DNA from: Opisthorchis felineus | Lineage: Eukaryota > Platyhelminthes > Trematoda > Opisthorchiida > Opisthorchiidae | NCBI GenBank assembly: GCA_004794785.1 | Contig: SJOL01004667.1 | Span: 642,118-706,117 of the forward strand | Reading direction: 5' to 3' | Length of the DNA stretch: 64,000 bases | Shown: positions 50,830 to 62,574 of the stretch, in pieces | How the letters are laid out: every line of letters begins with the position of its first letter | Position numbering within the stretch: position 1 is the stretch's first letter | Program-made: the position numbers and the translations under genes | Notes under the pieces: generated by a model | What the model was told of the DNA's origin: nothing | Database searches by the model: none | Seen by the model: the letters and a program-made list of their open reading frames with translations, nothing else

Positions 50830-52166
50830 ACCGAATATTTTAGAAGAGCTGTTAAAAAGTTTACTAATTGTTATTTTGAGGCACTACACTACACATTAGA
50901 TTGCTGAAAAATCTCAAACAGTCCACAATTGGTTGCAGCCTTTTTGGGGTTCATCAAATAGGCACAGTACCCAAGTTTACGTAGACCTTATGTTCTACTT
51001 GGATTCAAAATGCACGAACTCTGCCGATTAAACTCATTCGCATATCAATTTGGTTTGCACGAGGGACTCATCTGAATGTCTTGTTTATAATATTCTCCAG
51101 GTGGTTAAATTGCTTGTGGGCGAATTTTCATTGAAGCCAGTTAAAAGCCTTTTGGACATTAATATTCCTCCTAAGAATACTGATGATAGGTTCCGCAAAA
51201 TATGAACCCGACCAGTTAGCTGCGTTCGATTTGAGGGATTAAGAGCACCTTCTTCTGGCCCTCAGCAGACATTTCAAAGCTGTCGGCCGTTCTATTCATC
51301 ATGTCATTCCAATTTCTGAGTCAATCTCGCTAACACCTGCATGATCCTTTCACTTAGGATGTAAGCAACAGGTGGTGGAAATTACGAACAACACAAATCC
51401 TTTCAGGTTATTGTGCAATATGAAAATGCATGCACACACGCGGCAAAACTACCAAACGGATTTCACTCTCAGGGTCTCGGTCATGGTAGCAATAAAAATG
51501 ACTTCATCTGTCCGGAAGCTGAATAGAAATAAGTCAGCTTTTTTACCCCGAAAATGTTGTGTTCATTAACATAGCATCTCTATACAAAGCTGAACTAAAA
51601 CATAGACTGGGTTATAAATCAGCGCAGTGCCGTTCCCTGGGTCGTCTTATCCGGCCTCAGGTGAAAAAATCAGATCAGTCAATTTAACTATGGCGTGGGA
51701 TAACTTGTTTATTCATTTGTTTTCGATGATAGGGGAATATGGCCCTCTAGTTTCGGAGGAGAATTAGGACATAAGCGAACTCAGTGAGGATCAGTTAGTG
51801 AAGGTTAATTTCGGGGTACAACAAAGCCAGAGTAATCCTGGCATGGATGTGCCCACTTGAGTTGGTATTGGCTAATGTTCATCAACAGAACACGTTAAAG
51901 ATGGTCACGCAAGGCCTTAAGCATTAGACACGTAACAAATAGACCATTCCAGAAAACTTTGACAAACAATCACTGAATTTATTTCATGGAAGTGTTTCGT
52001 AAAAGTGAGTGCTCTCGTAAACACAACTTTATGCATGTGTGTGTGTAGGAGTGTGTAGGAGTGTAGGTTGCAGGCAGCAGCCATCGAATGTTCAGTTTGA
52101 AAAAAAAAACTTGCTTAGTTTGGAGGCATGGATGGACTTTGCTGCTTTTCATCCGCCTCACGTTAG
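50828..52166. other. no supported gene; short TG-rich run near 52.04 kb
   Basis: TGTGTGTGTAGGAGTGTGTA lies near 52040. Nothing else recognisable. Confidence 0.5.
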
Positions 52167-52323
52167 CTGGTCAAGCAGGAAAACAGTTGTTTGTTACTTT
52201 GGTACCCACTTAACGGTCAACATTAAACCTAACCGATGTACTTCGTACGTGGTCAAGGTGGACGCATATGTGCGGGATATCGAGATTTGCGTTGCACTGA
52301 CGGTGGCAACCGATGTATCCAAG
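52167..52323 (+). CDS. candidate exon resembling copy A exon 702-891
   Basis: After CCTCACGTTAG, entering with one base and leaving in phase 0 at GTATCCAAG before GTCAGT. These are the same entry and exit phases as exon 702-891. It encodes RKTVVCYFGTHLTVNIKPN and then YVVKVDAYVRDIEIC, comparable with KITVVYCDYLNVSLPN of copy A. Possible member of the same secreted family, or a fibronectin-III-like strand pair. No Cys-x29-Cys exon was found after it. Confidence 0.35.
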
Positions 52324-52616
52324 GTCAGTTGCGAATTCATCGGAGGTAGTATGCATGACCAAAGATCAGCACAATTACAGTGACAACAAGAACGGTAATT
52401 CAAGTATTTTGCGTCACTTAACAAACTTTTTTAACCGACAAGTCAGAGAAAAGGTGGCTGTAAGCGAATAAAACAACGCTCATTACAAATCGGTCTGCCG
52501 ATCAGTTTTGTGTGACCATGCAACTGGAACAGTCATCTGAAACGTTATACACTTAAGCGTAGCCCGGTATACAAAAGGATTACAGAACGTACCACTGGAT
52601 TAAATTTTATTTCCAG

Positions 52617-52691
52617 ACCTTCATCAGTCGGTTGAAACCAGCAGGGCAGTTGGGGATCTTTGATGTTCTTCGTAAACAAATAATTTCGTAG
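52617..52691 (+). CDS. possible short terminal exon following 52167-52323
   Basis: Strong acceptor TTTTATTTCCAG, phase 0 (matching the previous exon's exit), encoding TFISRLKPAGQLGIFDVLRK and ending TAG after four further residues. Short, so support is limited to the splice site and phase. Confidence 0.27.
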   Translation, partial: TFISRLKPAGQLGIFDVLRKQIIS

Positions 52692-54809
52692 AATGAATAT
52701 TGTGTACCATAGACGGGAGATTCAACTGGGATTCAGTCAAGCCTTTCGTTAAAAGCAAATTAGTTAGCAACTAGTTACCCTTTTGAAGTCTCTACAGTTT
52801 GAATTCAAGCAAAATATAAGGCTGATGGCAATTCCGGAGTTGGACCTACTTGATGAGTACCAGTGGGTCCGAAAAGAGTCGTCTTTTGTCTAAGGGTTTT
52901 CAGCTACCTTACTAGTAGTATGTTCTGTCAAGATGATATTGTGTTATTTGTTCTTATCAATCAGATAATTTTCCATATTACGAGGATATGGCAGTCATGG
53001 CTGTTTTCATTCGAACTACTTTATTGTCTGAATTTCGCCATCCGTCGTAAGCCATTCATTCATTCAGCCTAAACGATTGCTGTTCTGAATTAAAGAATAA
53101 AGAAATTGATTAACAAAGCCTCGTAAGGAGCAGAAAAATGTAAACAGGTGGTGGATCAGTGAGCGTACTCATAGGCTCAATCAAAGGATTGTCATAACTA
53201 TGCCAATTTTCGCCGCAGATGTCCGAAACATTTTGATCGCTTCGGTATCCAAACATCATTAGTTTGTTTCTGACCAAAAGGACGCTGTCATGATTATTTG
53301 TCATAAGATAATATTAATGTTGTAGTGAGATGCTAGGCCTTGGGAGGCTGGTATCCATTTCGACACTCACCTAGTGGGTAAACTCAAAGGAGTCCACTGT
53401 GTGCTGTGAAATAATACATGTAGTTTTGCAAAACGCGGTGTGTGGAACATCCAGAGCGCACTACAACCTTTCCAAGTCCAAGGATACAAGACAGCAGGCA
53501 AAACCCGATGAGAGACCTATAGCCGACGGCCCACATGGCCGGTAGATCTCTCCTTTGTGGTAAAATTCTATGCACCGAATGCCAACGAGTGAATTACTGT
53601 CAGCAGTACGTATGGAAAACTGAAAAGGGTCAATAGAAATCCGGGGGTGATGCAATGAATCAAATAGATATACGACTAAGGAACCCTGAGTTCTAGGAGA
53701 GGTAGGTGGTGCTAGATTGTGTACGCCAAAAAACACCTTATAGGGTTTTCAAGTTGAAATCATAAGAACTGTCCAATGTGTGGTTGGGGTTGTCCGTCAG
53801 ATTTTTCTTCCAAACCGTACGGCCTGCTAAACAATATTGAGCGTGAAAATAAGTTTACACGACCACGCTTTTGAGACAGAGATTTTCATAAGAATGGAAC
53901 GTTCGAAATCCATGTACGGTCTGTTGGTTTGATTGTTTAAAGTTCTCAAGATATAGAATACGTGCGTATTCCGGGAATCCCATTTGAGTGACAGGCGAAA
54001 TCACATGCCAATAATTGAGATTGAAGCATTGAGATTTATCAACAAAATGCGGTACTACATGTACAAACTGTGTATATGAAAGGGACAATAGCCTCAAATT
54101 CTGGGGATTTCCGTCCAATTATTGCACGAATTGGTGCAAGTCCAAAGAAAACCCGCCAAGAACGGCAACTCGATGTGAAGTACCGACAAACATTTGCGCA
54201 CACGCGTGGTAGTGCAAGTGGTCAAAAGGCGTGCGTGAATAGTTCATAATAATGGATGCAACATTTTAAGGGTCAAAGGTTCATGAGGGGTTGTGGCCGA
54301 ATATCGAATACATGAGGTGACACAGAAAACAGTGGGTTCAAGAAAGGGAAGGGTCTGACCGGGAGAAAGTGGGTAGACAGGGTTTGTAAGAACTTCCGTT
54401 TAATTGGAGCGTTGATGACAAGTCTACACAAAGACGACTCTACAGAAAGCTGATAGTCGGGGTATACTGATGACTTTCTTCGGACTCTTCCCGTTGACGG
54501 GAAGGGACTTCAACTGAAGCTATAGCAGCAGACCAATAGCTAAGATAGGGCAAAGTAGAAAGAAGTAGAGGTAGTTTAGGAGGTATGTCGAATTCACAGG
54601 AACAGACAACTCTGTTGGGTTTTATGCACGTAAAGGCAAACATAAAATGGATTTGGTATTGGATACCTTAGCGGGTCTCAACCAGTAAAGGATTCTTCTG
54701 TTTGAGCTCTTTTTCGACGAAGGCAACAAACTTAACTCAAAGGTCTCTTGTTAGTTAGAACACCTGTAGATTAGAAAATTAGTCCTTTAAACAAAAACGA
54801 AATTCTCAC
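52692..54809. other. no firmly supported gene
   Basis: A - strand frame at 53461-53688 after ACTCAG encodes GSLVVYLFDSLHH and LVGIRCIEFYHKGEIYRPC. It could be another beta-rich secreted exon, but has no partner. Confidence 0.35.
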
Positions 54810-54953
54810 CTGACATTTCGCATCGTCCTTGAAGCCACACAATGCCGAGAGGCCGAGAAACACTGCAGAATTGTTTCCGTTATTGGAAATCATCTGCAGT
54901 AACGACTTGATGGATATGCACGCCAGCCAATGCCATCGATGGAGTTTAGTTTC
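54810..54953 (-). CDS. candidate symmetric exon, helical protein of unknown identity
   Basis: On the - strand a pyrimidine-rich acceptor ending TGTGCCTGAG and a GTGAGA donor bracket exactly 48 codons, phase 0 in and out. It encodes LHRWHWLACISIKSLLQMIS, then NNGNNSAVFLGLSALCGF and DDAKCQ, which reads like two amphipathic helices (armadillo or HEAT style). Neighbouring exons were not identified. This is the most gene-like unassigned exon on this strand in the right half. Confidence 0.42.
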
Positions 54954-55218
54954 CTCAGGCACAATAATAAAAAGCGAGGAGGTACGCTCACACAACCGAA
55001 AACAACCGAAATTACCCAAAAATCTAATTCTCTGTGTGATTATTTAGGCGCTGATCACAATGAACCGCGCCGCTGTGATCTTCGTGTCATTTTGAACCAG
55101 ATAGAAGGAACAACAAGTTTCTAGATGGATACATTTAATTCAATCTCGTCCGTTGAGTACTAGTAAGACGGAATGAAATGGAACAAAGTACGCGTTCGAT
55201 TCCATGAGAAGAATTCAG

Positions 55219-55438
55219 AAAACTCTGTAATGTGCTCCGTTCATTCGCGTTTGCACGAATTGCGGCAGACGATATTACACGAGACAAAACCATCCGACAG
55301 TCATTTTGGTTATTCATAGGATTACTCCGATACAAACCTGGAAAAAGAGTTGACGCGTTAACCTTTTTTGCAAACAAATTAAAAAGAGTCGGTGCCATGC
55401 CCGATGAAGCGAAGACTGCCAGAACAGGAAAATACTAG
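55219..55438 (+). CDS. possible terminal exon or retroelement Gag-like fragment
   Basis: Following AGAATTCAG, one base enters and the frame stays open to TAG. It encodes LRSFAFARIAADDITRDK, SFWLFIGLLRYKPGKRVDAL and FFANKLKRVGAMPDEAK. The pattern of an aromatic/Arg stretch, PG..VDAL, then F...LKR is reminiscent of Gag of Ty3/gypsy-type elements, but it could equally be a host exon. No protease, RT or LTR seen nearby. Confidence 0.27.
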
Positions 55439-56300
55439 GTGTTCAGGTAAAAGTAAACGGAAAGCGGATCACAGTGACCGTCCCATTGGTCGACAAACTA
55501 AGTGATGGTCAAGTGACGGAGTGTCGGATCTACCGGAATTTTGGTGGGTTTGTCGACAACCCGGGTAGTTTAGGATGAGTTTCGACATGTAAAATTTCGG
55601 CCTGCAGCGGTCTGACACAACATATGGAACATAAATCCTAGGTAATGGTTGCGGGTGTAAGCTAACGGAATAGCATAGAATTGACACTAAGACTTCCGAT
55701 AGCTTCCTGACAGGCAACTAAAAACCATCGAGTAATCGAATAGGTTCCACTCTGTATAAGGACACAGTACACAATTTTTTTTAGTATTACGAGCCTTTTG
55801 CGTGTGCTACTGAGATCAAGTGCAATTTGTGATTTTGGGTTCCAAGGACTACCCGCAATCGGTGGTACAGAAGAACATTCTTTGTTTGGAGTCATCACAG
55901 GATTTCACGCCGCAACCTAAACTACCATTTCATGAATGTCTACGGAACCATTGTTTGGTTCGAATGAAGGTTTGATGAAACGAAACGGAGTAACTGACGA
56001 TCGGCTGGATTAATGTCGATTACCCGCCGGATTATTGGACAAGCCACGAGTTGGTTAGGGTGAGTTATCGTGAATAGTGCTGTGGGTGGATTTGTGTGTG
56101 AGATACTCGAAACGAATGAGATAGAGTGCGCAAGCCTGCAAAAATGATTGATACGTCCGTGAATTTCCACATGCAACGCGGCCACAAACATGTTAGAAAA
56201 ACAGGAGACACTTCAGTTGTCTTCATGAATTTAGTTTGAATCGAGTCATCAGCCAAGGATTACCACTAGTAAACCTGCCATTCTCCAGGTCGGAAAACAG

Positions 56301-56494
56301 ATACCATATTGAAGGGTCTCATATTTTGTGGCAGGTCAACTCTTAAAGATAATAACCAGGAAATTACGAAGAATTGGGTTTGCGTACAGCCATTGACTGA
56401 TGTATTAGCTGCTAGGTTTGATGCACAAAATTCAAATCCAACCTCGTTTGAACGGACATTTCAAGTTGAAGGCTTACGGCTTAATCTCTCATAG
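56301..56494 (+). CDS. candidate terminal exon, unknown protein
   Basis: Acceptor TCGGAAAACAG, enters with two bases, ends TAG. It encodes TILKGLIFCGRSTLKDNNQE, then ITKNWVCVQPLTDVLAARFD and FQVEGLRLNLS. Balanced composition typical of a cytosolic protein. Not recognised; no partner exon found. Confidence 0.35.
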
Positions 56495-56689
56495 TATACT
56501 TGTTCACTCTGACTAACTTTTTTTGAGTGTTTCAGTTCTCGCATTAATGGGACAATATGTACTTTTGCGGATTAGGTGTCAATAAGTACTTATTTTCTTA
56601 TTTACGATTTTTTGGGAAATCTGCCAGTTTCGACTCGGGTGGCTGGGTAAATAATGTTTTGGATAGCTTGTAGCATGTAATGTTAATGG

Positions 56690-56890
56690 AGATCTCGCCC
56701 TGTGAACGAAGTCAGTCTATTATGAAAAGCTGAGAAGCAATGCAGAGCTACTTCATCCTTACTAGCCATCACCAGCAGTGCGCTTTTCAAGAAAGTCCGG
56801 GGAGTCCCGAACCCGTGACCTCCCAGCAAGTCGTTTGCACACGTGACTCTTCGACCAGGAGCGGCTGAATAGCAGCTTGATTGCCCTGCA
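56690..56890 (-). repeat. tRNA-headed SINE-like element
   Basis: On the - strand TGGTCGAAGAGTCACGTGTG (box A-like), then CTGGGAGGTCACGGGTTCGG and GACTCC (box B-like) at 56801-56857, with a body running to lower coordinates. It shares the GGAGGTC.CGGGTTCG core with the copies at 31.7 and 49.3 kb. Ends not defined. Confidence 0.48.
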
Positions 56891-56999
56891 TTTAGAAAGG
56901 ATATAGCTCCCTCAGACAAGAATTCGTATTTGGAAGTTTTAATCCTCCCAGTAATCGTTCCTCCTCTAACTGTTGATACTAGGAGGAGATATAGGTATT

Positions 57000-59900
57000 T
57001 TCAACCGAGTTTGGGTCCTGTAAGTGAAGCCAAGCTAATAGTAAGCGAAACAGAAACGTGCAATAGCCATGTGTGAAATGAGATTTCGCTCAATGTGCGA
57101 GAATAAACTCGAAAACTGTTTTAGAAATACAAAGAGCACTACGAGCCAATAACTTTATCGACAAACATGAATATCCAGATACATGTTCATAAAATTAGTT
57201 TTCTTCCTGGAAACCCTAATGTATACGTCGGACGGAAAACAAGGATAAAACCTGTTTTGTTTGGTTGAACCAATACCTTATCCCTATGGTGGCTGAAAAC
57301 TATCTTGGACACGATGCATTTCCGGCAGACGGACGCAAGGCAGAAGATTTCCGCGGAAAAATTTAAGGTACTGGTGTATGAGTGTGGATAAATAATTCAC
57401 TAGCGAACTGTGAATTCTGCCACGTACCTAAACTGCTAGCCACCCGGCGCGCGGTATCACAATTGAAATTTGTTTTCTGTTCTATTCGAACCCACTTGAA
57501 ATTCAACTGCGGAATTGATTTTGCGGCTGACAGAATACTGGGGTTTTCCTCCCTTTGATATCAGCCTTGTCTTGATTCAATAGATATTTTAACGTGGATG
57601 ATGTCAATAATCAAGCCCAAAATCCACAGATCTTGGACAGAATTCTCGAGATAATGAGGCTGGGCCTTGATGGATAGCATATAAAGATAACTAGGTTTAG
57701 AAAGTGTCACCGATGTAGTAGTGGCGACTTAAAACCAAGCATAACTTGTAAGTTATCCAGTCAAATAGAGTTGTAAACTTTTTAAATGTGAGAACTAACA
57801 ATGGCACGAAATGCGAGCGTTACGTAGACCCTGGGGTTCCGAGAGAAGTGTTCCATAAACAACAGCTCATGCCATGCGCGCAGTGAATCAGAATCACATT
57901 CAAAAATGAATTTATGCTATCGACTCAAGTCTGTCCACATTATTTATATCATATTCAGTACAAGTGAGTATGGACGTAATCTGCAAAACCTTATGCACCT
58001 ATAGTTAACTTCATTTTCTGAGCGTGTGGCACAGTGCGTCGTCCCATGCAGCTGCACAGTTCGCATTTCTCACGCAGATCAACTCAGCGATCACGTCTCT
58101 AAGCAACTGATTATGATGAGTCAGAAGGACATTACATCGCACCGAGTACACACAGAATGTTCTAACCACTGATTCCAACATCCACACGACCTACGAATCC
58201 AGATCCCTCCAAATATCTAGTCATTCACTGTGATCTTGGCGGAACCTTAATCGTACCTGCTCAGCTGTCAAGATTTAATCGTCCAGTTCTTGGATGTCGA
58301 ATGCCGTGGCAGTTTCGATTGCTAAAACGAAATCCCGTTCAATACACAATGCAGCAGACGTATGGGAAGATTGTTTGGAATGTACTTCAGAATACACCAA
58401 TACGCCCGGAAAACGCTAAAATTGATAGCGTTTCTTACACACTGAAAGGGTGGAGAACTGTATGGAACCAACAGGGATGAATCTTAAATAACTATTCAAT
58501 TGTACACGATATCCTGCCAACAATAGTCCACGGTGCGACTAATTTATCATAAGGGATTCATAAAAAATTTTTTGCGTGTATATCAGAAGAAGGAGAATAA
58601 CTAGAGGTCTGACACCTGGAAGAAATAAAACCGTTTCACTCTGCGTTCACTGATTTCAACTGGTCCACAGGATAATTAAAAATTCTGGTCGTCAGTTAGT
58701 CTCATCTTGAATTAGTTTTGCCATGGTAAGTTAGTTGACTGGCTACCCTAATGTCCCGGTAGCCTTCCGACTGAGAATTAACGGAAAAAACAGGCACAGA
58801 CAATACAGATGTGTTGCAAAATCTGTGTGGATGGTTGCTCCACACTGGAAGTAGAGCATCATCGGTTAGCATATAATCGAGACACCTGTCAGTGAGAGTT
58901 GGATGAAATCGGAGCATGTTTTGAAATCAGATAGGCCCTAGTTGGCCCCATATATTTACATACACAGTATTCCCTCCTCGGTTTCTCATGCAAATTTCTT
59001 AGTTTAAATCCCCGTAGATTCTGTATCTGGCTTCCCGTAGCAGCCCTCCAATTGCTGTCGAAATTTTTCACATCCACATGATTTGCAGTAAATACGTATG
59101 GGTGCAAAAACCAGTTAGCTTATATTTGTAACCCACAAACACGTACATTGCTCCCCTCACACCATTCGTCTCGAAACACAGTGTCCATATTTTGATTGCC
59201 TTTACGCTTGTATATAGGTGAGTGCGTATGACTAACTAGATCACCGAGGTTTCTTGCTGTCAAATCAGGTCCACTGTTCGTGTGACTACCACAAGTTCAA
59301 AAAGGAGCATTTTTGGTTTGGAGCACTATCGAATGATGCTCGAACAAAAGCTTCGAATTTCTGAAGAAAGACTTGAAGGAAACTACAAAATGAATTTCTG
59401 GACTGATTGACACTCGGATGCTGCATAATTCTAACTCCAAGAATAGTAATCCACGGGGGGAGTATCTAGACTTAAATAATGTTTATCCCGACAACTCAAA
59501 CACACTATCTTTAGAGTAGACCAGGGAGAGTAGTGTGGCAAATGAAAGAATCCGAAATCACGAAGTGAAAACTGAAGGCTCGCCTAGATCTAGACTCTGA
59601 CGGTATTCCTTGTTTGGAATGTTTATGCAGCATTACCTGTCCCGCGAATACCATCGCAAAGGGTACTGTAGAACGATTTCTGTTCATTGTTTGTTAAATG
59701 TCTGATGTAAACGGCAACCCGCTAACTATTCTCAAGGCCGTAACATATATCACAGGCATGGTATAGTGAGTGTGCATTTATCGAAATTAACTCATGAAGA
59801 CACTGGTCACGAACAAAAAATGCAAACGATATTTGTGGAAGAACTTACAGAGGAAAATCAGATGGGAGGAAATCCACTGAGACAGAAGTGTCTCACCATC

Positions 59901-61816
59901 TGTTTTGTCTGTCACGTGAAATTGACTCAGAGAAGATGTACGAAAGTTTGAGGCAAAAACACACGTAAACTGATTAGAAACCGACGAAATTACGAGCCAT
60001 TCGCGGTTCATTTCAAAGCGCAGATCATATTATCCAAACCGCCTATGTTAAAGGGTGCACCTACTGTGAGGATGAACTGTCCATGTTCTCCCATGACCCG
60101 ATTGCAGGTGTTATATCATAAAATGGGTCTACAGCTTTTCAAACAAGAGGTCAACAATTGCATGACACGGCCGGACATTTTTGATGATATTTGTGATCAG
60201 TAAAACAAAAAACTGGCTTAGTTCGGCACTTCAAATGGCATGCTGCATATGTAAGCTTGTTGGCATCGTATTCTTGGATGTCAGATAGGGGGCAGAACAA
60301 ATGGGCTCACGCACATGTATATTTAAGGTGGTAATGTAAGCTCTCGTTCAACAAAACTAGAAGCATCGTTGCTCAGGCAGTATGTTAGCGACGTACTGTG
60401 TGAAAATGGCCGTTCATTGTCTAATACTCAATAATACGGGTTACCAAAGCATGTTTATTATCAAGCATAACCCAGGGGGTTTGCGTCAGTTCAAACGAGA
60501 GAATTAAGAGAACACCGTCTTCTAGCCACCATATGCTGAATTTTCCACACCATAAGGCTGTTTTCTGTTGAGGAAACAACGTGTAGTCCTACAACACTAC
60601 GCAAGCGTTCGACGCTTCTTCTCCCCAACTAAAGCATTGTCTATCGGTTCCATTGAATACGTGTATTCTGACGGTTCATGAGAACGGATAGATATCTCAG
60701 AACAAGTGCGTCTGAATGGCCCTAGGCTGGCTATTTATAATTTTGATAAGAAACGCCCAGACAAGAGTAACTAGTCAGCTTGAGTATGACTACCACGGGG
60801 CAGGTTTGTATTCGCATTCTCAGTAGTATAAATCCCAGATGTATATATAGGGTAGAGGTTGAAGAAATTATTTCACTAACCAGTTCACGTCACTTGTGCG
60901 CATACAAGAAACGATGGTGAGCTTGATAACTACGTAGAACCTCCTGCTTTATCGCATTTTATTTTCCGTTTTCATGTATTTCACCATGTCACATGTTGAC
61001 CTCGTAAGGCTTCTGGCTGTTCTCATTTCTATGGATCTTCTCTACTGCCGTTCTATCTATCTATCCATCCCTTTTTTGTAGTAAACATCTATCCCATGGT
61101 ATTTATTCCTGCGTTACTATCTGAATTATATGTATCCTGACCAGAAACCACTGGCAAAATGCTTGCACGCGATTCGTTGAGTCATCGTATATCTAGCCTA
61201 TGTAAAGTACGCAAGTAAAATAGTAATGTGACTTTTGTGTTGTAAATAAAGTGTCAAGACCAAGAACCTGATAGAATGACTTTTACAGACTGTGAAAGAG
61301 CTCAGTATGTTTGGGACAGACCCATAAGTTCTTAACTCGTGAGTGCTCATGAATCCAACTAGCCTGACAAGCTTGGCACTGACATCGATCAGCTCACCAG
61401 TCAGTTGGCCACACGAAGAGTCGAAACGTTTTCGTGGAAAGACCAAGGAGAACTGCTCGGGGTAGCAGTGTCTTAATGAACACCATTTACAACTTTTGTT
61501 AAATATATGAGTCTCAAACTTTTTGGATGAACTAATGCAGAACAGTATACCGACCTAGGAGTCTTTGCACAGCCTCATCTTTTAGATTTCTGTCGAAAGT
61601 CCGACGCGTACTTTTCAATCTTGTTGTTCAGCAATGAAAAGCAAGTCATACGATTTTGAGGTTTGTGTGACTGTATCTGGTACAATGTATTTGCCGACGC
61701 TGCCCATTCGCAGCTAGTATTTTCTGCCTACTGTGCCAGGTGTAGCTATCTTGACATTAAAATCATTTGAATTTTCGTTATTCTACTGTTATCTTTGTAT
61801 CCTTATGGACAGATGT
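57000..61816. other. no supported gene
   Basis: A + frame at 59768-59951 containing MQTIFVEELTEENQ and KCLTICFVCHVKL is coding-like but has a poor acceptor. Otherwise nothing recognisable. Confidence 0.45.
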
Positions 61817-62126
61817 TGAATCGTCGAAGTGTTTTGAAGCATTTGAAGAACCAGAAGCAGAACATGATCTTGTTGGTAATTGATCAGGTGGCTGTTGATC
61901 TGTTCGCCGAGCTTGGCAATTGATTTGCAAACGTTTCCTCACCATTCGAGGAGACATCTTCAGTGCGCTGTTGGGTGCCTGTTGGGGAGCTGTTGTCCCT
62001 ACACCCTGTGTTGCTGAAAGTCAGATAGCACCGGTGCCGCATTTGAAGTGCTTCTGGGTACGACTCTACACTCGACGGAACCATTTCGGATGGCCGATTG
62101 AAGGTTGCGCCGGTCGCTAAATTCAC
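61817..62126 (-). mobile_element. retroelement 3' debris with a hammerhead-like motif
   Basis: Read on the - strand, CACTGAAGATGTCTCC then a loop, GGTGAG and GAAACGTTTGCAAA. The order CTGAAGA, imperfect stem, GAAAC (61932-61963) fits a hammerhead core, and repeats of this form accompany Penelope-like elements in flatworms. That family assignment is from memory of the motif and is not proven. The surrounding 300 bases are open in both orientations but show no reverse transcriptase. Confidence 0.38.
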
Positions 62127-62168
62127 ACCCTCTCAACTTCCAAGCAATGTCGACTTCGATTGAACGCT

Positions 62169-62190
62169 ATGAACCTGAACATGAATCAGA
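62169..62190 (+). CDS. first coding exon of the 62 kb ISQY gene (proposed)
   Basis: ATG opens MNLNMNQ plus one base before a good GTGAGT donor. Joined to 62309 it completes a Ser codon and continues into the long open exon. The start is a guess: an out-of-frame ATG lies just upstream, and a real 5' exon could be elsewhere. Confidence 0.35.
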
Positions 62191-62308
62191 GTGAGTATTC
62201 GAAAAGAATAACGGTCTTTGCCAAATAAATTCATTCTAAACCCTATTTCCCGCCTTCAACGGAGACTTCTGAATCCAAGATTAATCACCCGTTTCTAACA
62301 TTTTTCAG

Positions 62309-62574
62309 GTAAACTTGCAGCACAAAACCCTCAATTTTCAGTTGGTCCGATAATCAAGATATCGCAGTATCTTATCAAGAGAATTAATCTTCGACAGCCC
62401 ACGACAGCTGTCACCATTCTTGATGCTTATCAAGCAGGCGCACTCGTTCGCTATCGAAAAGTTTCCAGCCAGCTTGTGAAGAGTTTCTTGCATGAAAATA
62501 ACGGTCATTTTCATGAACGTGAAGTTGAGCTACTCCCATCAATCCGCTTCGCGCACTGGTTCTTAGAAATTTGA
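62309..62574 (+). CDS. main exon of the 62 kb ISQY gene
   Basis: Strong acceptor CTAACATTTTTCAG, two bases enter, then 87 codons to TGA. It encodes KLAAQNPQFSVGPIIKISQY, then NLRQPTTAVTILDAYQAGAL, RYRKVSSQLVKSFLHENNG and ELLPSIRFAHWFLEI. Composition is clearly protein-like although no ATG lies in the first part. A diverged relative is at 23983-24687, where an intron splits the sequence just after ISQY. No catalytic motif recognised. With the proposed first exon the protein is about 95 residues. Confidence 0.5.
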
